From RGIG7213 sp045544195 (GTDB lineage: Bacteria; Bacillota; Clostridia; Oscillospirales; CAG-272): 64,000 nt of DNA. Every line of letters starts with the position of its first letter. Position 1 is the stretch's first letter. Below the pieces are notes generated by a model. The model saw only the letters and a program-made list of their open reading frames with translations. It did not search any database and was not told the origin of the DNA. The translations under genes were made by a program, and so were the position numbers. Shown here in pieces: positions 44,154 to 52,706 of this stretch. The DNA lies in contig JAZPYO010000048.1 in assembly GCA_045544195.1 (NCBI GenBank), positions 11,806 to 75,805 on the forward strand, in the 5' to 3' direction.

Positions 44154-44197
44154 GTTTACGAAAATTGAGATTTGTTACAGAAAGGAACAGTAAGAAA

Positions 44198-46516
44198 ATG
44201 AAAGACGAAAAACGCACCGACTCATCACCTAAGCTTGTAAAAGGTCTTATTTACAGGATAACGGGGACAAGCCCGAAAAAAGCATTTACCGTTTGCCTGT
44301 ACTGCCTTTGCGGATATCTTTTTGCGGGAGCTGAAACGGTGCTTCAGACGTATCCTATGGGAATAGCGTTCATATGCTCGGTAAATACACATATACCGTT
44401 TGCGGCATTGGGCGCTTTGATCTCTGCGCTTGTAAGAGGAAATGCCGTAGCAGAGCTGTGCGGATGCTTTATAGCCCTTGCATTCAGATGCAGTCTGCAC
44501 TGCATAATGGTAGACAAAAGCAGGCTGTTATTATATAACGCACGTGACAGTGTTCTCAGCAAGGTCTGCTCTGCCTGCGCAGGTTTGCTTTGTATTTCGC
44601 TGATACGTATCATTTCGGGCGGATTTACGTATTACGATCTTTTAAGCGGGATCTTCTCAGTCGGCTGCGGCGGATTTATGGTATATGTTTACTCGCTCGT
44701 AACAGACAGAAAAAACAAATACACTCAGCGTTATGAGGCAGGAATTGCCGCCGTACTGTTTACAGCGACTCTTGCGTTGAAATACGTTGAATTATTCGGC
44801 TTGTCATGCGGGGCGATATGCGCCTTTTTGTTTTCCGTATATGTAGCAAGAAAAGGCGGAGCTCTCAGAGGTGCTCTTACGGGATTTTTGTGCGGAGCGG
44901 CGCTTGATATATCGCTGTGTCCCATTTTCGGAATAGTTGGCTTTTTATGCGGATTTCCCGCATTCAGCACATCGCTCTGGAGCATAGGCGTATCAATAGC
45001 CTGTGCAGGCGTGTTTGGGGTATACACGCTCGGAAGTGAGGAAATGCTCATATATCTGCCTGAGGCGATAGCCGCCTGCGCTATATATATTCCGACGGAA
45101 AAATTCTCCTTACTGCCCGATCTGCGTATATTCAGAGACGATGTGATGTATAAAAATGCCGTTTCGGTAAGGGAAATAGCGAATATAAGAAAAAGCAGTA
45201 TGTATCATGACGGCTATGACAGTCTTTCAAAAACGCTGTCCGACATTTCCGACGTCATTTGCGCATTATCCGACAGGGAACGCCGACCTGCCGTACACGA
45301 AATATGCGAGCTTTGCGAAAAAGAATTTGAAACGTTCTGTAAAAAATGCTCGATGAAAAAGCTATGCTTTCCAAAGGGGATAAGGTCTGACAGCAGCGTA
45401 AGAAAGACTGCCGCTGCAATATACGACAAGGGCGCTCTTTCAACAGAGGATCTGCCCGAAAAAATACGCTCGGGCTGCTACTTCGCGGACAAGCTGACTG
45501 TCAGCATAAATGTAAAGCTCTCATCGTACATAAGCGAAAAGCTGCGGCACAACAAAACAGAGGTCATGGCAGAGGATTATATGCGTATTGCCGATCTGAT
45601 ACAGTGTGCCGTTGAAAAGACACACAAGGAAAACGAGCTTAATAAGGAGCTAACCGAAAAGCTGCAAAGGCACAATATATACCGCGATCTGTTCGGATCA
45701 AATATTGCCGTGTACGGTGAGGAAAGACTGACCGTTATCGCCTGCGGGCTTGATATGCATAAAATAAGGTCGCAATCGTCCGAGCTTAAAAAAACATTCG
45801 GAAAAATACTCGGTGTGCAGCTCGACGAGCCTGAAATAAGCGTTATCGACGAATACCTGAGCGTTATATTACAGCAAAGCAACAAATTTTCGTGTAGTGA
45901 ATTTTCGGTGCAGTACGTAAAAGAGGGTGAAATAATAAACGGAGATTCCATATTCACCTCGGAAAACGACGGAAAATTCTACGCCTGCATCTGTGACGGA
46001 ATGGGAAGCGGAAGCAAGGCGGCGCTGACATCAAAGCTTTCGTGCGTGTTTTTGGAAAAGCTCCTTTTCGCAGGATGCAACGCATCTCCCGTTTTAAAAA
46101 TGCTTAATCATTTTGTCCGCTGCAAGACCGATGAATGCTTTACCACGGTCGATCTTTCGTGCGTCGATCTGAGAACAGGACTCGGCAGCTTTATTAAAAG
46201 CGGCGCGTCGGTGTCGCTCGTTGTACGTGAGGGGAGAATATTCCGTATAGCCTCTCACACGCCGCCCGTCGGAATAATGAAGGAGCTTTGCTCGGAAAAG
46301 ATCGAATTTGCCTTTAAAAACGGCGATATAGCGGTAATGATGAGCGACGGGGTATCCGATTGCGAAAACGAGCTTCTCTGGCTGTACGATATGCTGTCAG
46401 AGTACACCTGCGAAAGCTGTGAGGAGCTATGCAAAAGGATCGCTGACACAGCAAAGGAGCGCTCGGGCGGAAGCGACGATATAACCGTATGCGTTTATAA
46501 AATATCTCTTACATAA
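44198..46516 (+). CDS. spoIIE: Stage II sporulation protein E (SpoIIAA phosphatase)
   Basis: This membrane phosphatase of about 772 residues has about ten N-terminal membrane helices (about 20-330), a central regulatory region, and a C-terminal PP2C domain (about 560-772). Metal-site motifs are FYACICDGMGSGSKAAL, MMSDGVSDCENE, and GGSDDITVCVYKI. It localises to the polar septum and dephosphorylates SpoIIAA-P, which activates sigma F. The spoIIA operon is 10 kb away. The ATG at 44198 has AAAGGAA about 11 nt upstream. The upstream in-frame codons at 44069 lie in or above the promoter and are rejected. Confidence 0.93.
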   Translation: MKDEKRTDSSPKLVKGLIYRITGTSPKKAFTVCLYCLCGYLFAGAETVLQTYPMGIAFICSVNTHIPFAALGALISALVRGNAVAELCGCFIALAFRCSLHCIMVDKSRLLLYNARDSVLSKVCSACAGLLCISLIRIISGGFTYYDLLSGIFSVGCGGFMVYVYSLVTDRKNKYTQRYEAGIAAVLFTATLALKYVELFGLSCGAICAFLFSVYVARKGGALRGALTGFLCGAALDISLCPIFGIVGFLCGFPAFSTSLWSIGVSIACAGVFGVYTLGSEEMLIYLPEAIAACAIYIPTEKFSLLPDLRIFRDDVMYKNAVSVREIANIRKSSMYHDGYDSLSKTLSDISDVICALSDRERRPAVHEICELCEKEFETFCKKCSMKKLCFPKGIRSDSSVRKTAAAIYDKGALSTEDLPEKIRSGCYFADKLTVSINVKLSSYISEKLRHNKTEVMAEDYMRIADLIQCAVEKTHKENELNKELTEKLQRHNIYRDLFGSNIAVYGEERLTVIACGLDMHKIRSQSSELKKTFGKILGVQLDEPEISVIDEYLSVILQQSNKFSCSEFSVQYVKEGEIINGDSIFTSENDGKFYACICDGMGSGSKAALTSKLSCVFLEKLLFAGCNASPVLKMLNHFVRCKTDECFTTVDLSCVDLRTGLGSFIKSGASVSLVVREGRIFRIASHTPPVGIMKELCSEKIEFAFKNGDIAVMMSDGVSDCENELLWLYDMLSEYTCESCEELCKRIADTAKERSGGSDDITVCVYKISLT

Positions 46517-46617
46517 TATAAACGTAAAAAAAGCAAAAAGGTTATACCTATCTTCACGGTTTTACAAAATATTAAAATATCCGCATTTTGCACAATGCGG
46601 AGCTTCAAAAAAGAATC

Positions 46618-46650
46618 AACGCCGACAGAGCTCTGTCGGCGTTTGTTATC
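46618..46650. terminator. Perfect palindrome hairpin after spoIIE
   Basis: A 13-bp perfect inverted repeat beginning AACGCCGACAGAG is followed by TGTTATC. It is the shortest-looped member of the CCGACAG hairpin family. A second small hairpin (CCGCATT with AATGCGG) lies at 46581-46600. Confidence 0.8.
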
Positions 46651-46717
46651 GGATAAATTTTGAATTATCTGCGCGGACGATGTTCAAAAATCACTACTGT
46701 GCATCAGTCATTTTTCA

Positions 46718-47155
46718 TTAAATCTCGTCGTTGTAGTATTTTATAATCAAATCAGAAATATTGTCGGCAACCTTGCGGATCTCAAACAGCTCGTGCTCCC
46801 AAATATATATTGCAGATGCATCCGTATTGCCGTTTGGAAGAACTCGATAGCAGTAATAATCTCCGCAGCCGTTTGAAGCGAAATAAACAAAGCGGTTGAC
46901 CTTTTCTTCAAACTCATTCGGTTCAAGGTATTCAGCCATTATCTGTCGGTTTGTTTTGACATGCTCAATAATTTCCCCCGCGGAAAGCAGCAGCCAGCGG
47001 TCTCCGTTCGTTTCTCTCAGCAAGGCTTTCAGCTCTTCGGGAAAAGAAAAGCCTACGTATTCCTCTGCTTTCTGTATTTCCTTTTCGGAGCACGGCTCTT
47101 GCAGTCTTGCCCAATTATGACCCCGGATAAGTCTTGCTATCAATTCTCTATACAC
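46718..47155 (-). CDS. SMI1/KNR4 (SUKH) family protein
   Basis: The 145-residue soluble protein has the SUKH pattern: CSEKEIQKAEEYVGFSFPEELKALLRETNGD at the N-terminus, an FASNGCGDYYCYRV core, and IYIWEHELFEIRKVA. SUKH proteins are common immunity proteins of polymorphic toxin and contact-inhibition systems, and some are housekeeping. No toxin gene is adjacent, so it may be an orphan immunity gene. The start is a GTG with GGAGGGG about 8 nt upstream. Confidence 0.85.
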   Translation of the reverse strand: MYRELIARLIRGHNWARLQEPCSEKEIQKAEEYVGFSFPEELKALLRETNGDRWLLLSAGEIIEHVKTNRQIMAEYLEPNEFEEKVNRFVYFASNGCGDYYCYRVLPNGNTDASAIYIWEHELFEIRKVADNISDLIIKYYNDEI

Positions 47156-47199
47156 AAAATTCCCCTCCGGATATTTTTATCGTTTCGTTTGCGCCGTTA

Positions 47200-49035
47200 T
47201 TATATGTTCATCAGCATTTCGTAGCTTTCGTTAAGGAACGCTTTTAACTCATCGGCGGTGAGCTGTCTTTGCGCTATAAGCGAAAGGGTGTATATCTGCT
47301 TTGCCAGAAGCTCTGCCTTTTCCTCATCGGACTGCGACAGCGAAATGAGCTTTTGTACAAGCGCGCTGTTTACGTTTATTATCAGCGTCATATCAGTCGG
47401 CATATTGGGCATACCGTCCACACGGTACATTTTCATCATATCCTCAAATCTTCTCGATTGCTCGCTGATATTGATAAGAGCAGGCGTTTTTTCATCCTTC
47501 AAGGACTCGTATTTTACATTAAGGCTCTCGTTTTTGCTTACCTTTTTGAATATCTCGGTGACCTTTTCGCTTTCCGTTATCTCCCCGTCGTTTTTCAACA
47601 CGGCGGTATCGGCGTCAATTCTTACGAATTTGACCTCTGTTCTGTCCTGCTCTACGGTGTGGATATACTGCGTATCGAGCATACGGTCAAGAAGAATTAT
47701 CTGTATCTGCTCTGACTCAAACATAGAAATATACTGTGCCTGAGTCGTTATATCCGTCGCGTAGTATACGGTATTTTCGTGCTTTTCCTTTGCTCCTTCA
47801 AGATACTCGTCAAGCGTGTAGAATTTACCGTTTTCCGTAGCAGATCTGAAAATAACGTTCTTTTTTACTCTGTCGTGGAATTTCTTATCTCTTATAGATG
47901 CGTATTCAACAAACGTCTTTATATCGTCCCACAAGCCTTCATATTTTTCTCTTTCGTTATTGAAAAGCGAATTGAGCTTGTCAGCCACCTTTTTAACGAT
48001 GTGGGCGGATATTTTAGCAACGTAACCGCTGTTTTGCAGATAGCTGCGTGATACGTTCAAGGGAAGCTCAGGGCAATCAAGCACACCCTTGAGCATAAGC
48101 ATATATTCGGGTATCACTTCCTTTATATTATCTGCAACGAATACCTGGTTATAATACAGCTTTACCTGTCCTTCAAGGGAATCGTACTCGTGATTGAGCT
48201 TCGGAAAATACAGTATACCCTTGAAATTGAGGGGGTAGTCCGCATTTATATGAATATAGAACAAAGGTTCTTTGAAATCGTTGAATACCTTGCCGTAAAA
48301 CTCCTTGTATTCTTCCTCCGTGCATTCAGACGGGGATTTTTGCCACAGAGGTGTTGTATCGTTTACAGGCTCATTATCCTCCTTTTCGTCTCCTTCAACA
48401 ACAAAATAGATCGGAACGGGCATAAACGCGCAGAATTTATTCAGTATCTGTCTGATCTTGCCCTCGTCGAGAAACTCCGATTCCTCAGAGGATATTTTCA
48501 TAATAACATCAGTTCCTCTTTCCTGACGCTCGCTGTCAAATATCTCGTATTCTCCGTCAGATGTGCATACCCATTTTACAGCGGGGGAATCCGTATATGA
48601 TCTTGTAACGACAGTAACCTCATCGCTCACCATAAACGAAGAATAAAAGCCTAAGCCGAAATGTCCTATTATTCCGTCCTTTGACGCATCCTGTCCGTCG
48701 CCCTCATATTTCTGGATAAATTCAACAGCCCCCGACAGAGCTATCTGGCACAGGTATCTTTCAAGCTCATCACGGCTCATACCTATACCGTTATCTGATA
48801 CGGTAAGTGTTCCCTCGCCCTTGTCAAGCGTGACCGTTATTTTAAATTCGCTCTCGTCAATACCGTCTGCTTTTCCGAGACTTGAAAGTCTTTTCAGCTT
48901 CGTTACTGCATCTGATGCGTTTGAAACGATCTCACGGAGAAATATCTCCTTTTCCGAATACAGCCATTTCTTTATAATGGGAAAAATATGTTCAATATCG
49001 ACGGATATACCGCCCTTTTTAATCTCTTCTGCCAT
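47200..49035 (-). CDS. htpG: Molecular chaperone HtpG (Hsp90)
   Basis: The 611-residue Hsp90 has the ATP-binding N-domain (REIVSNASDAVTKLK, SDNGIGMSRDEL, GHFGLGFYSSFM), middle domain (LYFPKLNHEY-like segments and NVSRSYLQNS), and a C-terminal dimerisation part. It folds or protects client proteins in the cytoplasm. AGGAG lies 7 nt before the ATG, and a consensus promoter is at 49069-49098. No CIRCE or CtsR operator was noticed. Confidence 0.95.
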   Translation of the reverse strand: MAEEIKKGGISVDIEHIFPIIKKWLYSEKEIFLREIVSNASDAVTKLKRLSSLGKADGIDESEFKITVTLDKGEGTLTVSDNGIGMSRDELERYLCQIALSGAVEFIQKYEGDGQDASKDGIIGHFGLGFYSSFMVSDEVTVVTRSYTDSPAVKWVCTSDGEYEIFDSERQERGTDVIMKISSEESEFLDEGKIRQILNKFCAFMPVPIYFVVEGDEKEDNEPVNDTTPLWQKSPSECTEEEYKEFYGKVFNDFKEPLFYIHINADYPLNFKGILYFPKLNHEYDSLEGQVKLYYNQVFVADNIKEVIPEYMLMLKGVLDCPELPLNVSRSYLQNSGYVAKISAHIVKKVADKLNSLFNNEREKYEGLWDDIKTFVEYASIRDKKFHDRVKKNVIFRSATENGKFYTLDEYLEGAKEKHENTVYYATDITTQAQYISMFESEQIQIILLDRMLDTQYIHTVEQDRTEVKFVRIDADTAVLKNDGEITESEKVTEIFKKVSKNESLNVKYESLKDEKTPALINISEQSRRFEDMMKMYRVDGMPNMPTDMTLIINVNSALVQKLISLSQSDEEKAELLAKQIYTLSLIAQRQLTADELKAFLNESYEMLMNI

Positions 49036-49068
49036 GTCAGGTCTCCTTTTTTCAATGATATTTTCTTA

Positions 49069-49098
49069 ATTATATCCTTCAAATACTCGTTTTGTCAA
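49069..49098 (-). promoter_or_regulatory. Sigma A promoter of htpG
   Basis: On the minus strand it reads TTGACA, 18 nt, TATAAT, about 28 nt before the start codon. Confidence 0.8.
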
Positions 49099-49135
49099 GG
49101 GCTTAGAAAATTTGTTTCATTATTTTCAAACAAAT

Positions 49136-49164
49136 GTATAAAAGCCTTTTGTTTGGTGAAAATA
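49136..49164 (+). promoter_or_regulatory. Sigma F-type (forespore) promoter of the SpoIIQ-like gene
   Basis: GTATA (49136-49140) stands 14 nt before GGTGAAAATA (49155-49164). The second element matches the sigma F -10 consensus GGNNANANT throughout, and the first matches the -35 GYATA. The sigma F gene is in this window. Spacing is one or so nt short of the usual 15-16. Assignment is inference. Confidence 0.6.
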
Positions 49165-49211
49165 TTTCATACAGCCGTAAGGCGAATACAAGAAACGGAG
49201 ACGAAAGTAAT

Positions 49212-49967
49212 ATGGAACAAAAAAAGCTACCTGAAAAGCAGGCGAGAATACTGTACATCTCTCTTGCCGCCATGCTTGTCATTATTATGGTAATATCCGT
49301 AATAACGGCAATAAATAAGCGTAACCACAATGACAGAGCACCGCTTGACACATCTGCTCCCATTCAAAGTGCGCAGCTTATTGAAACAAGACCCGCCCCG
49401 TCAACAAGAGCACCCATTCAAACTGCTCCCATCCACAACGAAACACAGGCGCCCGCCACAGATAAGCCCGTCATCAAAGAGCCCTCTCAGGATGAGCCGT
49501 CAGAGGATGAGCCTGTATCAGCGCCTAAGGTATACGTTATGCCGACAGAGGGCAATATCATCAAAAGCTATTCTGTTGATCTGCCCGTATACTCTGCCAC
49601 AATGAACGATTACAGAGCGCACACGGGAATAGACATTTTTGCAGCAGAGGGATCGCACGTATATTGCTTTACAGACGGTGTTGTCAAGGACGTTTATAAC
49701 GATCCTATGATGGGTGTGACCGTATCGGTAGATCACGGCGACGGCCTTGTATCGTATTATCAGAATCTCAAGGATGAGCTTGCAGAGGGAATAAAGGCAG
49801 GAGCAAGCGTTTCCGCGGGCGACAGCATAGGATGCGTTGGATCAAGCTGTCTTGTGGAGCTTTCAGACGAAAGCCATCTTCATTTTGAGTTAAGATGCGA
49901 CGGAAGACCCGTAGACCCTGCAGAATATCTTTCCGCGCTTAAGGACACATCAGGCTCACTTGAATAA
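49212..49967 (+). CDS. spoIIQ: M23 family peptidase, SpoIIQ-like
   Basis: The protein of about 251 residues has a short cytoplasmic N-terminus, one membrane helix (about 12-34), a Pro/Thr/Glu-rich linker, and a LytM/M23 domain (about 115-240). The domain keeps the zinc residues: His and Asp in RAHTGIDIF and the pair in HLHFEL. The layout matches SpoIIQ, which links forespore and mother cell by binding SpoIIIAH; clostridial SpoIIQ retains the active site whereas Bacillus lacks it. The sigma F-like promoter supports this. It could also be a general endopeptidase. The ATG at 49212 is preferred over 49134, which lies in the promoter. Confidence 0.72.
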   Translation: MEQKKLPEKQARILYISLAAMLVIIMVISVITAINKRNHNDRAPLDTSAPIQSAQLIETRPAPSTRAPIQTAPIHNETQAPATDKPVIKEPSQDEPSEDEPVSAPKVYVMPTEGNIIKSYSVDLPVYSATMNDYRAHTGIDIFAAEGSHVYCFTDGVVKDVYNDPMMGVTVSVDHGDGLVSYYQNLKDELAEGIKAGASVSAGDSIGCVGSSCLVELSDESHLHFELRCDGRPVDPAEYLSALKDTSGSLE

Positions 49968-50010
49968 AGGATCGGAAATACTTTTCTTAAAGCCTTTGTC
50001 AAGCGGACAG

Positions 50011-50049
50011 GAAAGCTCCCGACAGATTTATGATCTGTTGGGAGCTTTC
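50011..50049. terminator. Bidirectional hairpin after the SpoIIQ-like gene
   Basis: GAAAGCTCCCGACAGAT pairs with ATCTGTTGGGAGCTTTC (one mismatch) around 5 nt. It sits between convergent genes and belongs to the CCGACAGA hairpin set. Confidence 0.82.
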
Positions 50050-50073
50050 CTTAGTTCAAAATCGCTTATCAAA

Positions 50074-51354
50074 TTAAATAAAATCGCCGTTTATGATCTT
50101 TTTAACCGTTTCGGTATCTACTGTTACCGTGGGCAGACTGTCCTGTATGAGCTTTTCATACGCTTCCGAGCCTATGGACTTTTCAAGCTCTGTACATGTT
50201 ATCTGCGCGGAAATGATATTTCTTATATCGCTTTCGCCCACGCCCTTGCCATAAACACGGTTGATATATCTCGGATAAGAATCTGCAAAAATGAAATTCT
50301 CACTCATTTTGTCAAATTTCTCGATGCATCTGTCATCGGTAGTCGGAACGGTCTTTCCGTCAGTTTTTGCCCGTGCATAGCCTATAAGCAGCTCTTTTGC
50401 GTCCTGCACTGCAATATCCATAAAATATTCCGAATATGTCTTGCCGTTTATTTGCTGCTCGTCAAGATGCTTTTCGGGATCATAACCCTTTACTATGTCC
50501 GTTTCGGCATTTTCTTCATTTGTCAGATATTCCGTTGCAATATCGATATACATATACCGAAGCTGCAGCTCTGATATGTAGTATTCTCCGTAACGGACTG
50601 CATCGTTTTTACGCATCGAAGCGCCGCTTGCATAGAAAGAATGAAAAACAAGAGCTGCAAGCATCGCTATTATCAAAACTGCGTTTATAATAACGAGCTT
50701 CCAGTTGGCTATCGGCTCTTTTCCGAGCTTTATCTTGTTTTCCTCACCCGCCCAGAGCCGCTGGATATTTTTCCTGTGCGTAAATACGATAACTATGGCG
50801 ATTATCATTGATGTCGATGTGCCGAATATATTCGGCTCAGCAAACTTACTTAACACTATGGGGTACAGAAGCGCACATACAACAGAGCCGAGCGATACAT
50901 ATTTTGTAAAGCTGACTATCACGATAAATATGACTATCAGAACGATCGCTGCCTGCCAATTAAGAGTTATGACCGTAGCGGCGAGCGCAAGAACGCCCTT
51001 TCCGCCCTTAAAATTATGAAATATCGGCAATATATGACCGATGATACAGAAAAAACCCGCAATATATCCGCCGCTCTCGCCGAGCAGGAGTATACCTATA
51101 AGACATGCTATGACGGTTTTTCCTATATCGCCAAGCAGCGTAAGCGCTGCCGCCCCCTTGCCGTATGTACGCAGAACGTTTGTCATACCCGCATTTTTAC
51201 TGCCGTAATCTCTTATGTCCTGCTTATACTTAAGACGCGATAATATTATAGCGGTATTTACGGAGCCGAGAAAATATCCCGCAGCGGCACACAGGGACAG
51301 TCCCAATGCCAGAAACATCATCGAAGAGCCGCTTCCGAAAATGCCGTTAGTCAT
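50074..51354 (-). CDS. plsY: Glycerol-3-phosphate acyltransferase PlsY fused to an extracytoplasmic foldase-like domain
   Basis: The first 215 or so residues are PlsY, which acylates glycerol-3-phosphate using acyl-phosphate. GYFLGSVNTAIIL, GSKNAGMTNVLRTYGK and FKGGKGVLAL are visible. Normal PlsY ends here at about 200-220 residues. This protein continues with a membrane helix (about 222-245) and about 180 residues outside. The added part (GYDPEKHLDEQQ, TYSEYFMDIAVQDAKELL, RVYGKGVGESDIR) resembles the SurA/PrsA-type N-terminal helical domain of clostridial PpiC-like proteins. The ATG at 51354 overlaps the der stop in ATGACTAA, with AGAGGTG upstream. Operon order is DUF512-der-plsY. Confidence 0.87.
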   Translation of the reverse strand: MTNGIFGSGSSMMFLALGLSLCAAAGYFLGSVNTAIILSRLKYKQDIRDYGSKNAGMTNVLRTYGKGAAALTLLGDIGKTVIACLIGILLLGESGGYIAGFFCIIGHILPIFHNFKGGKGVLALAATVITLNWQAAIVLIVIFIVIVSFTKYVSLGSVVCALLYPIVLSKFAEPNIFGTSTSMIIAIVIVFTHRKNIQRLWAGEENKIKLGKEPIANWKLVIINAVLIIAMLAALVFHSFYASGASMRKNDAVRYGEYYISELQLRYMYIDIATEYLTNEENAETDIVKGYDPEKHLDEQQINGKTYSEYFMDIAVQDAKELLIGYARAKTDGKTVPTTDDRCIEKFDKMSENFIFADSYPRYINRVYGKGVGESDIRNIISAQITCTELEKSIGSEAYEKLIQDSLPTVTVDTETVKKIINGDFI

Positions 51355-52675
51355 TATCGTCACCTCTTTCTCTTATTATGAGCTTTATGGGCGTGCCCTT
51401 AAAGCCGAATGTATTACGCAGGCAGTTTTCTATATATCTTTGATAAGAATAATGGAAAAGCTCTGCGTTATTGCAGAAAATAACGAATGTAGGCGGCTTT
51501 ACAGAGGGCTGTGTCATATAGTATATCTTGAGTCTTCTGCCCTTGTCTGACGGGGGCTGTACTCTTGTTGTTGCATCGTTCAGCACCTCGTTGAGCATAC
51601 CTGTGGAAACTCTGAGTGAGCCCTGCTCGTTTACGTATTTTATATGTTCAAAGAGCTTATCTACTCTTTGACCCGTCTTTGCCGAAACGTACATTATCGG
51701 CGCATATGTCATATACGAAAGAGCAATACCGATCTTTTCGTTGAATTTCTTTACGGTGCTGTTGTCCTTTTCGATAAGGTCCCATTTATTCAAGACAACT
51801 ATTGATGCCTTGCCTGCATTGTGAGCTATACCTGCTATTTTTTCATCCTGCTCGGTGATGCCCTCTGATGCATCTATCATTATAAGACAGACATCCGCGC
51901 GCTCAACTGCCATTTTTGCTCTCAAAACGCTGTATTTTTCGATATTATCGGATATTTTTGATGAGCGTCGTATACCTGCCGTATCAATAAACGTAAATTT
52001 TCCGTACTGATTATCTACCTGAGTATCTACTGCATCGCGTGTAGTTCCCGCAACATCTGATACTATCAGACGCTCCTGACCGAGAATATGATTTATTATA
52101 GAGCTTTTGCCTGCGTTGGGCTTGCCGATGACGGCGACCTTTATTCTGTCGTCGTCCTCCTCTTCCTCACATTCGCTCGGCAGCTTTTCAAGAACAGCAT
52201 CGAGCAGATCGCCCGTGCCCGTACCGTGTACTGAGGAAAGCGCGATGGGGTCGCCCATTCCCAGCTCGTAAAACTCGTAATATTCATAAGGAAGATTTCC
52301 GACGGAATCTATCTTATTTACGCAAAGCACCACGGGCTTCTGCGAGCGTTGCAGCATTCTGGCAACCTCTCTGTCATCTGCGGTAAGTCCTGCGCGCACA
52401 TCAGTCATAAATACTATGACATCCGACGTTTCTATCGCTATCTGCGCCTGATCTCTTATGTGTCTTAATATGGCGTTGTCGGTCTTGGGCTCGATACCGC
52501 CCGTATCGACGAGCAGCATTTTTCTGCCGCACCATTCTGTTTCGTAATATATTCTGTCACGGGTGACACCGGGTGTGTCCTCAACGATAGATATTCTCTG
52601 TCCTGTCAATTTATTAAAAAGGGTGCTTTTGCCCACATTTGGGCGGCCCACTATCGCAACTATCGGTTTTGCCAT
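51347..52675 (-). CDS. der: Ribosome biogenesis GTPase Der (EngA)
   Basis: The 442-residue protein has two tandem G domains, GRPNVGKST with DTPG and NKID (about 1-165) and GKPNAGKSS with DTAG and NKWD (about 180-345), and a C-terminal KH-like domain. It is needed for 50S maturation. The ATG at 52675 follows GGAGG at 7 nt; the in-frame codon at 52783 lies inside the previous gene. It follows the DUF512 gene by 31 nt and overlaps plsY by 8 nt. Confidence 0.95.
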   Translation of the reverse strand: MAKPIVAIVGRPNVGKSTLFNKLTGQRISIVEDTPGVTRDRIYYETEWCGRKMLLVDTGGIEPKTDNAILRHIRDQAQIAIETSDVIVFMTDVRAGLTADDREVARMLQRSQKPVVLCVNKIDSVGNLPYEYYEFYELGMGDPIALSSVHGTGTGDLLDAVLEKLPSECEEEEDDDRIKVAVIGKPNAGKSSIINHILGQERLIVSDVAGTTRDAVDTQVDNQYGKFTFIDTAGIRRSSKISDNIEKYSVLRAKMAVERADVCLIMIDASEGITEQDEKIAGIAHNAGKASIVVLNKWDLIEKDNSTVKKFNEKIGIALSYMTYAPIMYVSAKTGQRVDKLFEHIKYVNEQGSLRVSTGMLNEVLNDATTRVQPPSDKGRRLKIYYMTQPSVKPPTFVIFCNNAELFHYSYQRYIENCLRNTFGFKGTPIKLIIRERGDDND

Positions 52676-52706
52676 ATGTTTTCCTCCATTCTTTATATAG
52701 GATGGT

